NCBI GenBank assembly: GCA_020048755.1
Contig: JAIFMD010000188.1
Location: 1-32,942 of the forward strand
Origin: Spirochaetota bacterium
GTDB taxonomy: Bacteria > Spirochaetota > Spirochaetia > Treponematales > UBA12059
Length of the DNA stretch: 32,942 nucleotides
Direction: 5' to 3'
How positions within the stretch are numbered: the first letter of the stretch is position 1; the number at the start of each line of letters is the position of its first letter. Positions 16,772-24,454 of the stretch are shown here, piece after piece. Below the pieces are notes generated by a model that did not search any database, was not told the DNA's origin, and was given only the letters and a program-made list of their open reading frames with translations. The translations under genes were made by a program, and so were the position numbers.

Positions 16772-18027
16772 GCGCTCTTCTTCAGGCCTTCCACGATGGG
16801 CGGATGTTTTGAGACGACCGTATCGCGGGTAACAACGACTCGCTTGCTTTCTGAATCGCTGGGCAGGTCAAACATCACATCTACGAGCAGATTCTCGACT
16901 ATGGAACGAAGGCCACGTGCACCGGTATTCCGTGTTATGGCCTGCTCCGCAATAGCATCTATGGCTTCAGGTGAGAACACGAGGTCTGCGCCATCGAGTT
17001 TGAAGCTTTCCTGGTACTGCTTGAGGATTGCGTTCTTGGGTTCCGTGATGATGCGCTTTAGGTCTGCCGCCTCGAGGTTGTCAAGCGCGACCTGTATGGG
17101 CAGACGGCCGATAAACTCGGGAATCATGCCAAACTTGACCAGATCATCCGGGTGAATGTTGGCGAATAGTTCACGCAGGCCAATCTTGGTCCTGGACTGT
17201 ATTTCGGCACCGAAACCGAGGGCTGCTTTGGCTACCCTCGACTCGATTGTCTTGTCCAGACCGACGAAGGCGCCACCACAGATGAACAGTATGTTGGTGG
17301 TGTCGATGCGGATATATTCCTGCTGGGGATGCTTGCGACCACCCTGGGGCGGAACATTGGCAACTGTGCCCTCAATGATCTTGAGCAGGGCCTGCTGGAC
17401 GCCTTCTCCGGAAACGTCTCGGGTAATCGATACGTTCTGGGTCTTGCGGGCAATCTTGTCAATCTCGTCGATGTAGATGATGCCTTTTTCAGCCAGCGCG
17501 ACGTTTCCGCCCGCGTTCTGGATAAGCTTGAGGAGGATGTTTTCAACGTCCTCCCCTACATATCCGGCTTCGGTCAGTGTGGTTGCATCGGCTATGGCGA
17601 AGGGCACATTCAGTTTCTTGGCCAGGGTTCGCGCCAGCAGTGTCTTGCCTGTACCCGTAGGACCAAGGAGCAGGACATTTGATTTTTCAAGTTCGATGCC
17701 GTCAGTCAGCGTGCGGGAATTGGCTATGCGCTTGTAGTGGTTGTATACGGCTACCGAGAGAACTTTTTTGGCATAATCCTGTCCAATGACGTACTGATCC
17801 AGGTATTCCTTGATCTCCCTGGGCTTGGGCACGTCAGTGGAGAAGTCTCCTGACGCGGCGCTTTCGTCTTCGGAAAGTATGCGGTTGCAGACCTGGATGC
17901 ACTCGTCGCAGATATAGACACCCGGACCAGCGATAAGTCTCTTGGCGAATTCAGCGGATTTACCGCAGAATGAACACTCGTGGGAATCTTCGCCCTCGGT
18001 GGTCTTACTTGCTTTCGACCGGGCCAT
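16768..18027 (-). CDS. clpX: ClpXP unfoldase subunit ClpX
   Basis: A 419-residue AAA+ unfoldase that feeds substrates into ClpP. N-terminal zinc-binding domain (HECSFCGK and [10 protein letters not shown]), Walker [12 protein letters not shown], Walker [11 protein letters not shown], arginine-finger region GLRELF, and a ClpP-docking loop that reads LGF where many proteins have IGF. The ATG at 18027 has GGAGG 4 bases upstream and overlaps the end of clpP by 23 bases; the stop overlaps lon. The gene order clpP-clpX-lon matches other bacteria. Confidence 0.97.
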   Translation of the reverse strand: MARSKASKTTEGEDSHECSFCGKSAEFAKRLIAGPGVYICDECIQVCNRILSEDESAASGDFSTDVPKPREIKEYLDQYVIGQDYAKKVLSVAVYNHYKRIANSRTLTDGIELEKSNVLLLGPTGTGKTLLARTLAKKLNVPFAIADATTLTEAGYVGEDVENILLKLIQNAGGNVALAEKGIIYIDEIDKIARKTQNVSITRDVSGEGVQQALLKIIEGTVANVPPQGGRKHPQQEYIRIDTTNILFICGGAFVGLDKTIESRVAKAALGFGAEIQSRTKIGLRELFANIHPDDLVKFGMIPEFIGRLPIQVALDNLEAADLKRIITEPKNAILKQYQESFKLDGADLVFSPEAIDAIAEQAITRNTGARGLRSIVENLLVDVMFDLPSDSESKRVVVTRDTVVSKHPPIVEGLKKSA

Positions 18028-18625
18028 GCTTCCTCCGTTCGAGTATCGTATCCACCAGACCGTACTCCACAGCCTCCTGGGCTGACATGAAGAAGTCGCG
18101 CTCCATATCCTGTGACACGCGCTCGATGGATTTACCCGTATGACGTGCGAAATATTCTACCGTCATGCGCTTCATCCTGATTATCTCGCGTGCCTGGATG
18201 CTGATGTCGGAGGCCTGTCCCTGCACACCACCCCAGGGCTGGTGTATCAAGATGCGGGAACTTGGCAGTGCCATGCGTTTGCCGGCAGCGCCTCCCGCAA
18301 GGAGAAGAGCGCCCATGCTGGAAGCTTGTCCCACACAGATTGTTTTAATGTCCGGCTGGACTATCTGCATCGTGTCGTAAATTGCCAGTCCTGCGGTAAC
18401 GGCACCACCAGGAGAGTTGATGTACAGGTCGATGTCTTTCTCCGCATCCTGAGACGCGAGGAAAAGAAGTTGTGCAACAACGAGGTCGGCCGTAAGGTCG
18501 TTTATCTCGCCATCGACGAATACAATACGGTCTTTGAGCAACCGTGAATAAATATCGTAGGAACGCTCGCCAATGCCGGTTTGCTCAATGACAACCGGGA
18601 CGAGGTTATGCATCTTCTCGATCAT
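18005..18625 (-). CDS. clpP: ATP-dependent Clp protease proteolytic subunit
   Basis: A 206-residue serine peptidase that forms the barrel docked by ClpX. With the start at 18625 the catalytic triad is Ser103 (GQASSMGA), His128 (ILIHQP) and Asp177 (MERDFF). The ATG at 18625 was chosen because GAGG lies 6 bases upstream; a TTG at 18643 is in frame but would precede the ribosome site. Only 20 bases separate it from the trigger factor stop, so the two share a transcript. Confidence 0.96.
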   Translation of the reverse strand: MIEKMHNLVPVVIEQTGIGERSYDIYSRLLKDRIVFVDGEINDLTADLVVAQLLFLASQDAEKDIDLYINSPGGAVTAGLAIYDTMQIVQPDIKTICVGQASSMGALLLAGGAAGKRMALPSSRILIHQPWGGVQGQASDISIQAREIIRMKRMTVEYFARHTGKSIERVSQDMERDFFMSAQEAVEYGLVDTILERRKHGPVESK

Positions 18626-18645
18626 GTTGTACCTCGCGGACAAGA

Positions 18646-20004
18646 TTACTCATTTTCCTTGAACAAGTCCACGAAGGCGACCTTCTTGCCCTTCTTCGTC
18701 TTGACCTTTTTCTCAAGATCGGCGAGGAGCTTGTCTTCCTTGACCCTGTCCTTGAGGTAATCGATCATGCCACGTCGTTCGTATTCCGCCTTGACTTCTT
18801 CAGCCGAGAGGCTGGAGTCGGAAGCCATCTTGGCATACTCTGCCGCGATATCGTCATCCGAGGCCTCATATTTGCCTTCCTCGACGAGCTTGTCCATAAC
18901 GAGGCGGGTCTTGATGGCCTTTTCAGCTTCGGGGCGCCATTCTTCACGAAGCTGGTCTATCGACCGGCCGCTCATGCTGACGATCTGCGTGAGTTTTTCC
19001 TCGTTCTCGATACCCATGCGCTGCATGAGGTTGCGGAGGCGCATCTCGAGTTCTGCGGCTATCATCGAGGCGGGGATATCAACTGTGGATTTTTCGACGA
19101 GCACATCGATGATGGCCTTCTCGCGGAGGGTGCGGAGGCGGTCTTCAAGACGTTTCTCGAGCTTTGTCTTTATGTCGGCCTTGAGGTCGTCCAGAGTCTT
19201 GAATTTCTCCGATACATCCTGGGCCAGTTCATCATCCAGAGCCGGTAGCTTCTTTTCCTTGAGCTTGGACAGCTTTACCTTGATTTTCTTGGTGAGGCCG
19301 GCAAATTCAGCGTATTCAAAGTCGGCGGGGAACGTCTTGTCAAAGATTTTTTCGTCACCCTTCTTCATGCCCAGTACTTCATCATCGAACTTGTAGAGGT
19401 TGTGGCCCGTGCCAATTTCAAAGACAAAGTCCTGGCGTTCAGAACCTTCCAGAAGGGCGCCGGAAGCATCGAGTTCCGAATAGTCGACAGTGGCAATGTC
19501 GCCTTTCTTTGCGGCCGACTTGTCGTCCTTGTCCATGACAATGGCGTTGCGCTCCCGGATCTCGTCCATCTCCCGTTCTTCATCGGCTTTCGCTACCGCG
19601 ACCTGGGGCAGTTCGATTTCCTCACCATCGAGAGAACCAGCAACAACCTCGGGGAAGACGTCATAGGAAACAGAGAAGGAAAAGTCGGAATCGAGTTCGA
19701 AACGAGGCTCTCCATCCAGCGAGGGTTGCGCGTACGAGAGCGGAACAAGGGTTTCTCCCTCGAGGGCCTTCTCTACAGCCTCGTCCATTACACGGCCCAT
19801 GGCGTCGAGCTTGAGCTGGGAGCCAAACTTGCGCTCCAGGATGGTCGCCGGAACCTTGCCCTTGCGGAAACCGTCTATGCGGACATTCTTTGAATAATCC
19901 CTGACAATTGCCTCGTACGCGGCGCGGACATCGTCCTTGCCTACGGTTACGGTGAGTTTGACGGCTGAATGCTCGAGTTTTTCGAAGTTCTTTGTAACGA
20001 CCAC
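18646..20004 (-). CDS. tig: Trigger factor, ribosome-associated chaperone and prolyl isomerase
   Basis: A 452-residue chaperone that meets nascent chains at the ribosome. The N-terminal ribosome-binding domain contains GFRKGKVP (family signature GFRxGKxP) near residue 45; the PPIase (FKBP-like) domain spans about 150-250, with GDIATVDYS near its start, and the C-terminal helical arms follow. The GTG at 20004 is taken as the start: AAGGGG is 7 bases upstream and translation begins directly at [10 protein letters not shown]. The frame is open upstream to 20190 but would run through a terminator and into a tRNA. A hairpin with a GNRA-type loop sits in the leader. Confidence 0.93.
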   Translation of the reverse strand: MVVTKNFEKLEHSAVKLTVTVGKDDVRAAYEAIVRDYSKNVRIDGFRKGKVPATILERKFGSQLKLDAMGRVMDEAVEKALEGETLVPLSYAQPSLDGEPRFELDSDFSFSVSYDVFPEVVAGSLDGEEIELPQVAVAKADEEREMDEIRERNAIVMDKDDKSAAKKGDIATVDYSELDASGALLEGSERQDFVFEIGTGHNLYKFDDEVLGMKKGDEKIFDKTFPADFEYAEFAGLTKKIKVKLSKLKEKKLPALDDELAQDVSEKFKTLDDLKADIKTKLEKRLEDRLRTLREKAIIDVLVEKSTVDIPASMIAAELEMRLRNLMQRMGIENEEKLTQIVSMSGRSIDQLREEWRPEAEKAIKTRLVMDKLVEEGKYEASDDDIAAEYAKMASDSSLSAEEVKAEYERRGMIDYLKDRVKEDKLLADLEKKVKTKKGKKVAFVDLFKENE

Positions 20005-20026
20005 GTGTCTACCCCTTCTCGATGGC

Positions 20027-20042
20027 GGTTCCTCGCGGAACC
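20027..20042 (-). promoter_or_regulatory. Hairpin in the tig leader
   Basis: A perfect 6-bp stem GGTTCC/GGAACC closes a GCGA loop when read as minus-strand RNA (a GNRA tetraloop). It ends 22 bases before the tig start codon. No T-tract follows, so it is not a terminator; it may affect mRNA stability or ribosome access. Confidence 0.4.
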
Positions 20043-20103
20043 ACAAACTTGCGTATACGGAAAGCGCCCCGGATACGATGAGGGTATCGGAGGCGTTATC
20101 AAC

Positions 20104-20139
20104 AAAAAAAAAGGCGATCCGGGTTTTCTCCGGACCGCC
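20104..20139 (-). terminator. Rho-independent terminator after the tRNA cluster
   Basis: On the minus strand, a 10-position stem (GGCGGTCCGG with GCCGGATCGCC-type partner, one A-C mismatch) encloses a 7-base loop, followed by nine T residues. It separates the tRNA genes from tig. Confidence 0.9.
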
Positions 20140-20148
20140 TTCGCATCG

Positions 20149-20215
20149 AGCGGGAAACGGGAGTCGGACCCGCGACATCCACCTTGGCAAGGTGGCGCTC
20201 TACCACTGAGCTATT
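20149..20215 (-). pseudogene. tRNA-Gly(GCC) lacking its 5' acceptor strand
   Basis: From the D stem onward this is a normal tRNA-Gly: TAGCTCAGTGGTAGAGC, anticodon loop TTGCCAA (GCC), T loop, and acceptor 3' strand TTCCCGC plus a T discriminator, with no encoded CCA. The matching 5' strand GCGGGAA should precede it, but only the last AA is there. The five missing bases and any spacer are replaced directly by the truncated tRNA-Leu. As written it cannot form an acceptor stem or an RNase P cleavage site. This is either a real deletion or an assembly error. Confidence 0.85.
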
Positions 20216-20288
20216 AGGGACTTGAACCCTCACGCCGCAAGGCACCAGATCCTAAGTCTGGCGTGTCTGCCAATTCCACCACTCTCGC
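20216..20288 (-). pseudogene. tRNA-Leu(TAG) lacking its 3' end
   Basis: Class II tRNA with 5' strand GCGAGAG, D arm, anticodon loop CTTAGGA (TAG), a variable arm with a 3-bp stem (GCC-TTGC-GGC) and T arm GAGGG-TTCAAGT-CCCT. The sequence then switches to tRNA-Gly: the last base of the T stem, the 3' acceptor strand (expected CTCTCGC) and the discriminator are missing. The acceptor stem cannot form, so this copy should be inactive if the sequence is right. Confidence 0.85.
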
Positions 20289-20309
20289 TCGGATCCATAA
20301 AGGCACCGA

Positions 20310-20339
20310 ACCATAACTGAAATCGGCAAACCCTGTCAA
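20310..20339 (-). promoter_or_regulatory. Promoter for the tRNA-Leu/Gly pair
   Basis: On the minus strand, a consensus TTGACA (20339-20334), an 18-base spacer and TATGGT (20315-20310), placed 22 bases before the tRNA-Leu 5' end. Confidence 0.65.
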
Positions 20340-20381
20340 GGTCAGACTTTGTTTCGCAGTTGCCCGCGAACTTTGTCTCAT

Positions 20382-20454
20382 TGAGCCGTGCAGGGATCGA
20401 ACCTGCGACCCGCAGATTAAGAGTCTGCTGCTCTACCAGCTGAGCTAACGGCCC
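20382..20454 (-). tRNA. tRNA-Lys(CTT)
   Basis: A complete 73-base cloverleaf. Acceptor GGGCCGT pairs with ACGGCTC (one G-T), discriminator A, anticodon loop CTCTTAA giving CTT, T arm GCAGG-TTCGATC-CCTGC. CCA is not encoded, so the nucleotidyltransferase at 25699-27054 would be needed. Confidence 0.95.
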
Positions 20455-20483
20455 TGGTAATCAACAAAAACACAAAACAGAAC

Positions 20484-20557
20484 TGCGTCCGGAGGGAGTC
20501 GAACCCCCGACCTACGGATTCGAAGTCCGTCGCTCTATCCAGCTGAGCTACGAACGC
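20484..20557 (-). tRNA. tRNA-Arg(TCG)
   Basis: A complete 74-base cloverleaf. Acceptor GCGTTCG pairs with CGGACGC (one T-G), discriminator A, anticodon stem ACGGA/TCCGT around loop CTTCGAA (TCG). CCA is not encoded. Confidence 0.95.
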
Positions 20558-20594
20558 CCGTCGCCGATCGGTCTCACGCCGGCCGATAAGCTAG

Positions 20595-20667
20595 GGTGAG
20601 TGACGGGGTTCGAACCCGCGACATCCAGATCCACATTCTGGGACTCTACCGCTGAGCTACACCCACC
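20595..20667 (-). tRNA. tRNA-His(GTG)
   Basis: A complete 73-base gene that includes the extra 5' G opposite discriminator C typical of tRNA-His. Acceptor GTGGGTG pairs with CACTCAC, and the anticodon loop is ATGTGGA (GTG). CCA is not encoded. Confidence 0.95.
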
Positions 20668-20686
20668 GTGCCGCTTGACGAGACGT

Positions 20687-20715
20687 ACAATGCCAAAACC
20701 GAAAATAAATGTCAA
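20687..20715 (-). promoter_or_regulatory. Promoter for tRNA-His-Arg-Lys
   Basis: On the minus strand, TTGACA (20715-20710), a 17-base spacer and CATTGT (20692-20687), 19 bases before the tRNA-His 5' end. Confidence 0.6.
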
Positions 20716-20731
20716 GAGGATTTCTGAAAGA

Positions 20732-21742
20732 TTATTTGCAGCGGTTGATAATTGGACTTTCAGAACCGCACGATGAACAACGGGAACCACTCAGCCCGCC
20801 AGCATCGACAGCATACACGTGTCTGGCTACCAGTACCGCCCCGCAGGACCGGCATTCAGTGATGGACCGCTCCCCGGCAATGTTGCCGGCGTAGACGTAC
20901 CGCAAGCGGCGCCTGGCTGCCTTGACGAGTCTATGGATGGTCGCCGCGGGAGTAGCCGGTATCGTGTAGCGGTACATCGGCCTGTAGGACGACACATGGA
21001 GCGGTATGTCAGGCGACAGCGCGGCGAGGAAGCCGGCAATTCCGTCTATATGGCTGGTTTCGTCGTTCTTTCCAGGAATGACCAGCGTAGTTGCCTCCAC
21101 GTGGACACCGGAACGGAACGCTTCTGCTATGAAAGCCTTGACCGTTTCCAGATCGCCACCGAGTTCCGAACGGTAGAAAGCCTCGTCCCAGGATTTGAGG
21201 TCGATATTGACGGCATCGCAGAGTGACAGCAGCGAGACAGCAGCATCGGGTGCTGCACAGCCATTGGTCACCAGCACATTGGCAAGGCCGGCTGCCCTTG
21301 CCGCCTTCATGCAGGCCTCGACGAATTCAGCATGGACCACCGGCTCCGAGTACGTGTGCGCGATTGACGGACAGCCCGCCGTCCTGGCCTCCTGTACCAG
21401 CATGGCTGGATTGACAGGTGTGAGGTGGGCTTCGGTGGACTGGGAAATGCTGTAATTCTGGCAAAAGGGGCAATGGAGGTTGCAACCGACATAGCCTATC
21501 GAATACGAGCTGCTGCCCGGCAGGAAATGGTACAGTGGTTTCTTCTCTATGGGATCGACAGAAAGTGCGCTCGCGAGGCCGTAGAACGGCAGCACGAGCC
21601 GCCCCCCATCGTTGCGTCGGACCCTGCAGGCACCCGATGAACCTGGCAGGATACGGCAACGGTGGTGGCAAAGCCTGCACGAGACTGTGCCATCCATGGC
21701 TTTATCGTAGTATCGAGCCTCGGGAGGGCCGGATCGAGGCAT
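20732..21742 (-). CDS. AmmeMemoRadiSam-system radical SAM enzyme
   Basis: A 336-residue radical SAM protein. The cluster motif is CNLHCPFC (Cys87, Cys91, Cys94). Before it lies a Cys-rich N-terminus (Cys22, 25, 29 and 39) typical of the AmmeMemoRadiSam and PflA-like enzymes, and a C-terminal zinc-ribbon-like CRSCG...CSSCG ends it. It should cleave S-adenosylmethionine to make a radical; the family's substrate is not known. The partners Memo and AMMECR1 are at 9300-10726 rather than adjacent. The ATG at 21742 was chosen because GGAG lies 9 bases upstream and it starts 4 bases after the preceding stop; the open frame to 21955 would overlap that gene. Confidence 0.87.
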   Translation of the reverse strand: MPRSGPPEARYYDKAMDGTVSCRLCHHRCRILPGSSGACRVRRNDGGRLVLPFYGLASALSVDPIEKKPLYHFLPGSSSYSIGYVGCNLHCPFCQNYSISQSTEAHLTPVNPAMLVQEARTAGCPSIAHTYSEPVVHAEFVEACMKAARAAGLANVLVTNGCAAPDAAVSLLSLCDAVNIDLKSWDEAFYRSELGGDLETVKAFIAEAFRSGVHVEATTLVIPGKNDETSHIDGIAGFLAALSPDIPLHVSSYRPMYRYTIPATPAATIHRLVKAARRRLRYVYAGNIAGERSITECRSCGAVLVARHVYAVDAGGLSGSRCSSCGSESPIINRCK

Positions 21743-21746
21743 GGTA

Positions 21747-22121
21747 TCAGCTCCGGTGCCGGCCGAGCACCTTCTCCTTGAGGGCATGGGGCTCGTTGAG
21801 GAACCGGAGCGGGGATTCCACCTCAAAAGGCTCGTAGCGTATCCCCACGGACCCGCGGCGGACCCACAGGCGCACGATACGGTAACTCTCACCAGCCTCG
21901 GTAACCGGGCTCGGCAGATCCTGGGCACCAGCCACATCGGCTGCCCTGAACTCATAGATTGCCGATTCTCCGCTCTGTGGTTCGACTATCAGGATAATCT
22001 TCTCATCGTCATATGGATGTTTGCGGGGAGAACCGGTAAAGGCCAGCGCATCCTGGGGTGGATCACTTCTATATGGCTGGATCTCGTAAAACTCTCCGGA
22101 AAGGTACTTGTGGAGGCTCAT
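21747..22121 (-). CDS. Hypothetical protein between lnt and the radical SAM gene
   Basis: A 124-residue soluble protein with no membrane segment, signal peptide or recognisable motif; a predicted beta-rich mix, with an N-terminus SLHKYLSGEFYEIQPY. I do not recognise the family. The ATG overlaps the lnt stop (ATGA) and the stop is 4 bases before the radical SAM start, so it is expressed with both. That tight coupling marks it as a real gene and a possible accessory of the radical SAM enzyme or of lipoprotein maturation. Confidence 0.75.
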   Translation of the reverse strand: MSLHKYLSGEFYEIQPYRSDPPQDALAFTGSPRKHPYDDEKIILIVEPQSGESAIYEFRAADVAGAQDLPSPVTEAGESYRIVRLWVRRGSVGIRYEPFEVESPLRFLNEPHALKEKVLGRHRS

Positions 22122-23773
22122 GCCAGCTCCTTCTTCGAGGTTGAGTCGTCAATAAAAAGTATAATAGCCAACGACGCCAGAATACAGGCCAGAAAAAAAG
22201 CAAACCAGTCACCGTACATCAGATATGGGGTGGTTTCATCGACATGGACTGGTATCCTTACCATTCTGGATGTAGCCTGGAATAGTGGCAGTATCTCGAG
22301 GATGCGTCCGTCCGGGCCAACGATGGTCGATACACCTCCGTTGGTCGACCGCACAAGGGTGCGCCGGAGTTCTATGGATCTGAAACGGGCCGCGACGAAG
22401 TGCTGTATCTCGGCTGATTCAGTCTTGGACCACGAATCATTGGTCAGGTTGACCAGTATTTCAGCGCCTTTTTGCACAAACTCCCGGCACAGGGTAGACA
22501 CGGCATCCTCGAAGCAGATTGGCGCGGAGAATTTTACTATTCCGGCGTTTTTCGTTGGCAACTCGAAGATGACACGCTCCGTCCCCATCACCCAGCCGGA
22601 TTCCAGCCCGACGACATCCTGTATGAATTTCCTGAATGGATCGTATTCCCAGAACGGGATGGCCTCCGCAAACGGCACAGGGTGAATCTTGGCATACGTT
22701 CCAGTCTGTTTGCCCTGTGGGTTAATCAGGATGACAGAATTCGTAGCTTCATAAGTCTCATAATCCAGAATTTCCGGAGCCCCTGTAAAAAGGTAGGCAC
22801 CACTTTCGGAGATGAACCCGGCCAGAGGATCCTTGAGAGGTGTTTTGGCGTAGAAACGCTCGAAACCGTTCCATGGGCGCCTGAGGGTCGTCTCGCTGAA
22901 CAGAACTATGTCCGGGGCAATGGCAGATCCTGCTATTGCCTTCCTGGCCAGGGCTATGGAAACCCCGAGGTTTTCTGATTCAGAACCAAGCCAAGAATCG
23001 ACATTCTGCTGAACCATGACCGCATCGACGAAGCCGCGGGGTGTCCTGACCTTGTCCAGTGCAATGAGGCCGTACCCGGTTATAGCCAGCAACAGTACCG
23101 CGGAAACAACGAGGTGCCCTGAAGCAAGAAACCTGTTGCCTGCATAAACTGGACGTGCGGGCAGCAGGAAACGCAGTCGTCCACGCATCGGTCGTTCAGC
23201 AGCTTTGTCCCATGGAGCACGGATACGCCCCGGTGGTGGTGCAAGTATTTCTCCCAGTGCTGCCGAAACGAATGCCAGTGCAAAAGACAAGCCATAGACG
23301 CCCGTGGATTCCGCTATCTGGGTGGCGGGCAGCACGGTATTCCAGCTGTATGCTACAAGCCCCCAGGGATAGCCAAGGAACCCCGAAGACTTGCCCCACT
23401 CGATTACGGCCCAGGCCATGGCAAATACGAGCGTCCTTGCAATTCCAGTCCGCTTGAGTGCGCCGCGGAGGTACATGCCCATGCAGCCGTAGACTACCAT
23501 ATAGGCTGCGGACGAAGTGCCGAGGGTCCAGAATCTGAAATCCTTGAAAAACCACAACCAATAACTTGATAGTCCGTGCGCAAGTCCCCCGAAAATCGCA
23601 CCGACAAGGAAGGCCTCCCTGAAGGAGCGTGTCGAAGCAAGCGCGACAAACAGAGGAGCCAGCGCGATGAGGCCGAGCGCGGGATTTCCCCAGCCAAAAA
23701 GTTCATTGGGCAGGGCAAGTGCAAGGAGGACACTCGAAAAACCGCCCAAAATGGATAATCGTAAGAGTCTCAT
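22118..23773 (-). CDS. lnt: Apolipoprotein N-acyltransferase
   Basis: A 551-residue inner-membrane enzyme that adds the third acyl chain to lipoproteins. About six to eight membrane segments occupy residues 1-230, followed by a periplasmic nitrilase-like domain. Catalytic residues appear as Glu in FSETTL, Lys in YAKIHPVPF and Cys in APICFED, with the conserved LVNLTNDSW after them. A final hydrophobic segment is near the C-terminus. This suits a genome with many lipoproteins (two occur in this window). The start has a -10 only 8 bases upstream and no Shine-Dalgarno sequence. It overlaps the downstream small gene. Confidence 0.93.
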   Translation of the reverse strand: MRLLRLSILGGFSSVLLALALPNELFGWGNPALGLIALAPLFVALASTRSFREAFLVGAIFGGLAHGLSSYWLWFFKDFRFWTLGTSSAAYMVVYGCMGMYLRGALKRTGIARTLVFAMAWAVIEWGKSSGFLGYPWGLVAYSWNTVLPATQIAESTGVYGLSFALAFVSAALGEILAPPPGRIRAPWDKAAERPMRGRLRFLLPARPVYAGNRFLASGHLVVSAVLLLAITGYGLIALDKVRTPRGFVDAVMVQQNVDSWLGSESENLGVSIALARKAIAGSAIAPDIVLFSETTLRRPWNGFERFYAKTPLKDPLAGFISESGAYLFTGAPEILDYETYEATNSVILINPQGKQTGTYAKIHPVPFAEAIPFWEYDPFRKFIQDVVGLESGWVMGTERVIFELPTKNAGIVKFSAPICFEDAVSTLCREFVQKGAEILVNLTNDSWSKTESAEIQHFVAARFRSIELRRTLVRSTNGGVSTIVGPDGRILEILPLFQATSRMVRIPVHVDETTPYLMYGDWFAFFLACILASLAIILFIDDSTSKKELA

Positions 23774-23781
23774 GGTTCAGA

Positions 23782-23810
23782 ATGATACACGGTGTCGCGC
23801 GGACTGGCCA
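23782..23810 (-). promoter_or_regulatory. Promoter of lnt, leaderless type
   Basis: On the minus strand, TGGCCA (23810-23805, 4 of 6 matches), a 17-base spacer and TATCAT (23787-23782). Eight bases separate the -10 from the ATG at 23773. Confidence 0.5.
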
Positions 23811-23834
23811 GAGATCAATAAAGAACGAGATACC

Positions 23835-23863
23835 TTGACGCCCCGCTGGGGGCAGTTTATGGT
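23835..23863 (+). promoter_or_regulatory. Promoter of coaD, leaderless type
   Basis: TTGACG (23835-23840), a 17-base spacer and TATGGT (23858-23863). The coaD ATG at 23870 starts 6 bases after the -10, at the expected transcription start, and there is no Shine-Dalgarno sequence. Confidence 0.6.
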
Positions 23864-23869
23864 TCCGGC

Positions 23870-24358
23870 ATGGTCAAGGCTGTTTTCCCCGGATCATTTG
23901 ATCCCCCAACCTACGGTCACCTCAATGTCATCGAGAGGGCCCGCACTATTTTCGAGCGCGTCCTCGTCGTCATTGCCGTAAACCGTGACAAGCACTATCT
24001 CTTTGACACCGAAGAACGTGTCGCGTTCATGAAAGAAATAGTAGCGCCCTGGCCCAACGTCGAAGTGCACGTGTGCGACACGCTGATCGTGGAGTTTGCA
24101 CGGCAACATGCCTGCCGCGTCTTGCTGCGCGGTGTCAGGAGCGTTCAGGATTTCTCATATGAATTCGAACTGTCCATTCTGAACAAGGGGGTCGGCCCCG
24201 AGGTGGAAACACTCTTCATGCCGACCGACCAGCAATTCTTTGTGCTCCGCTCCAGCGCCATCAAGGAACTTGCATCATTTGGTGGCGATGTCAGTGGCAT
24301 GGTACCACCCGTAGTGGCCAAAGCCATGGAACGTTTCAGGTTAAAGAAAGAATCCTGA
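23870..24358 (+). CDS. coaD: Phosphopantetheine adenylyltransferase
   Basis: A 162-residue enzyme of coenzyme A synthesis that joins AMP to 4'-phosphopantetheine. It has the nucleotidyltransferase motif [15 protein letters not shown] (6-20; TxGH variant YGH), [15 protein letters not shown] and the C-terminal ISS/T-like [12 protein letters not shown]. The start cannot be later, because the family's core begins at residue 3. Product CoA supplies the phosphopantetheine of the acyl carrier protein encoded just downstream. It is divergent from lnt. Confidence 0.96.
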   Translation: MVKAVFPGSFDPPTYGHLNVIERARTIFERVLVVIAVNRDKHYLFDTEERVAFMKEIVAPWPNVEVHVCDTLIVEFARQHACRVLLRGVRSVQDFSYEFELSILNKGVGPEVETLFMPTDQQFFVLRSSAIKELASFGGDVSGMVPPVVAKAMERFRLKKES

Positions 24359-24366
24359 GTAGGACA

Positions 24367-24376
24367 ACTACGTAGT
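24367..24376 (+). promoter_or_regulatory. Perfect 10-bp palindrome next to the rpmF-acpP promoter
   Basis: ACTACGTAGT reads the same on both strands and ends one base before the -35 hexamer. Its position suits a repressor or activator site, but no regulator is identified. Confidence 0.35.
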
Positions 24377-24377
24377 C

Positions 24378-24406
24378 TTGACAAAAGGTATGCATTTCGT
24401 TATTGT
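24378..24406 (+). promoter_or_regulatory. Promoter of rpmF-acpP-rnc
   Basis: A consensus TTGACA (24378-24383), an exact 17-base spacer and TATTGT (24401-24406). It predicts a transcript start near 24413 and a leader of about 42 bases before the rpmF ATG. It rules out translation starting at 24378. Confidence 0.75.
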
Positions 24407-24454
24407 GCGCCGGTATCCGTTACAGGCAATTTATTGTGGGAATGAGGTTATAGT

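Noticed and set aside
20005-20190. Upstream extension of the trigger factor frame
   Set aside because: It would cross a strong terminator and a tRNA gene; the GTG at 20004 has a good Shine-Dalgarno sequence and the family's normal N-terminus.
20216-20382. A terminator between tRNA-Lys and tRNA-Leu
   Set aside because: A 5-bp stem (TTCGC/GCGAA) exists, but no T-tract follows on the minus strand.
21743-21955. N-terminal extension of the radical SAM frame
   Set aside because: It overlaps the preceding coupled gene and has no radical SAM-like content; the ATG at 21742 fits the family and has GGAG upstream.
24378-24454. A longer rpmF-frame start at 24378
   Set aside because: The TTG codon there is the -35 hexamer of a consensus promoter, and the extra residues resemble no L32 protein.
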